Positions 6,410-7,074 of a DNA stretch of 7,074 nt are shown piece after piece; the stretch's first letter is position 1; each line of letters opens with the position of its first letter. The stretch spans positions 1-7,074 of the forward strand of contig JAJYDP010000256.1 in NCBI GenBank assembly GCA_021777365.1, in the 5' to 3' direction. Made by a program: the position numbers and the translations under genes. The DNA is from Chloroflexota bacterium (GTDB taxonomy: Bacteria > Chloroflexota > Limnocylindria > Limnocylindrales > CSP1-4). A model generated the notes under the pieces. That model was not told the DNA's origin. It did not search any database and worked only from the letters and a program-made list of their open reading frames with translations.

Positions 6410-6483
6410 CCGGGCGGGCCCGTCGTCGGTCGCTCCCGGGTCGCCGTCGGATCAGCCGCCCGCGTAGCCCGGCGGGCCCGTCG
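6403..6483. repeat. Pair of 23-bp near-identical direct repeats (6403-6425 and 6461-6483)
   Basis: The two copies, starting CGCGTAGCC and ending GGCGGGCCCGTCG, match at 22 of 23 bases and are spaced 58 bp start to start. The single difference is G6412 against C6470. The first copy carries the last codons and the TAG stop of amrB. The second lies in the gap before the mobA-like gene. Each contains the 8-bp palindrome CGGGCCCG. A small local duplication of the gene end is the simplest explanation. No T-tract follows either copy, so terminator function is unsupported. Confidence 0.6.
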
Positions 6484-6506
6484 CTGCAGCCCTCCGGCCG
6501 CGCCGG

Positions 6507-6512
6507 TACCCT
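6507..6512 (+). promoter_or_regulatory. -10 box TACCCT, probably leaderless, for the mobA-like gene
   Basis: TACCCT ends 6 nt before the ATG at 6519, with TCCGGG between. This is the same geometry as upstream of amrS and suggests transcription starting at the start codon. There is no ribosome site at normal spacing and no recognisable -35 box. Confidence 0.4.
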
Positions 6513-6518
6513 TCCGGG

Positions 6519-7074
6519 ATGACGCAGGACCAGGGGATCACGGGGATCGTGCTGGCGGGCGGAGCCGCGACCCGCTTCGGCTCGGACAAGCTCGCGGCAT
6601 CCTTCGGCGGGCGGACGCTCCTCCGGCGAGCCGTCGACGCGCTCGAGGCCGCGTGCGACGAGGTGATCGTGGTCGCCGCCCCCGGCACCGAGCCGGATCC
6701 GGGACCCAGGGTCCGGCCGCTGCGCGTCCTCCACGACACGGCGCCCTTTCCCGGGCCGCGCGCCGCGCTGCTCGCCGGGATCGAGGCCGCTGCGCACCCC
6801 GTGGCGGTGGTGGCGGGCGCGGACATGCCGTGGCTCAGGCCGGCCTTCCTCGGCGCGCTGGTGGAACGCCTGGCACGTGACGACCGGGCCGCCGTGGCAC
6901 CCATCCTCTACGGCATCCTCCAGCCGCTTCCCTGCGCCCTGCGCGTGGGCGCCGTCCGCGATGCCGCCCCGCAGCCCGACGGATCCCTGCTGGCGCTGCT
7001 CGAGCGCGTGGGCGTCGCACCGCTGCCCGAGCTGGAGTGGCGCGAGGTGGACCCCGCGGGCGAGAGCCTGCAGG
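6519..7074 (+). CDS. mobA: MobA-like molybdenum cofactor nucleotidyltransferase, C-terminus cut by window edge
   Basis: 185 codons are visible without a stop. The start shows the nucleotide-binding signature of the family, IVLAGGAATRFGSDKL (10-25). It is followed by DTAPFPGPRAALLAGI (73-88) and VVAGADMPWL (97-106), where Asp102 is the expected metal ligand. A segment LQPLPCALRV and a terminal WREVDPAGESLQ also fit the family. E. coli MobA joins GMP to molybdopterin to make the guanine dinucleotide cofactor. The close relative MocA transfers CMP, but the ADMP motif is nearer MobA. Other small nucleotidyltransferases of this fold cannot be fully excluded. Most of a typical ~190-200 residue protein is present, so only the last few residues are lost. 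The gene follows amrB after 109 nt and appears to have its own promoter. Confidence 0.78.
   Translation, partial: MTQDQGITGIVLAGGAATRFGSDKLAASFGGRTLLRRAVDALEAACDEVIVVAAPGTEPDPGPRVRPLRVLHDTAPFPGPRAALLAGIEAAAHPVAVVAGADMPWLRPAFLGALVERLARDDRAAVAPILYGILQPLPCALRVGAVRDAAPQPDGSLLALLERVGVAPLPELEWREVDPAGESLQ

Noticed and set aside
4347..7074. AmrS, AmrB and the MobA-like gene as one molybdenum cofactor pathway
   Set aside because: AmrS differs from MoaA in motif and architecture, no other cofactor gene is present, and the mobA-like gene has its own apparent promoter. Adjacency alone is weak.

Overview
The window is very GC-rich DNA (well above 65% G+C by eye) and densely coded. One gene reads leftward and seven read rightward. 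No rRNA, tRNA, CRISPR array, transposase or phage gene is visible. Strong G/C bias at third codon positions, leaderless-looking starts (a TAnnnT-like -10 box 6-8 nt before ATG) and the mix of families suggest a high-GC bacterium of the Chloroflexota (for example a Limnocylindria-like lineage) or an actinobacterium. That assignment is inference from style, not from a marker gene.

Layout. (1) 1-739, minus strand: a secreted lipoprotein resembling the LppX/LprAFG family, cut by the left edge. (2) 740-973: a divergent intergenic region with a -10 box on each strand and a bulged inverted repeat between them. (3) 974-1276: a TatA-type component of the twin-arginine translocase. (4) 1344-2879: a membrane-anchored PDZ/S41 C-terminal-processing-type protease whose canonical catalytic Lys position is Thr. 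(5) 2876-3397: a TrxC-like thioredoxin with an N-terminal zinc ribbon, overlapping the protease stop as ATGA. (6) 3422-4246: a ten-helix-type EamA/DMT transporter. (7) 4347-5525 and 5522-6409: AmrS (radical SAM) and AmrB (Memo-like) of the uncharacterised AmmeMemoRadiSam system, overlapping as GTGA. (8) 6519-7074: a MobA-like molybdenum cofactor nucleotidyltransferase, cut by the right edge.

How the genes may work together. The protease, thioredoxin and transporter are close enough (4-nt overlap, then a 24-nt gap) to share a transcript. TatA, the protease and the lipoprotein all belong to the cell envelope or export. AmrS and AmrB form a clear translationally coupled pair. The usual third partner, AmrA (AMMECR1 domain), is not in the window. 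MobA has its own apparent promoter, and its position next to the amr pair may be incidental.

The longest stretch without a gene is 740-973 (234 nt). Other gaps are 1277-1343, 3398-3421, 4247-4346 and 6410-6518. No convincing rho-independent terminator was found, since no hairpin is followed by a T-tract. The points most worth a second look are the altered S41 active site, the AmrS-AmrB pair without AmrA, the leaderless promoter pattern shared by three genes, and the 802-836 inverted repeat.
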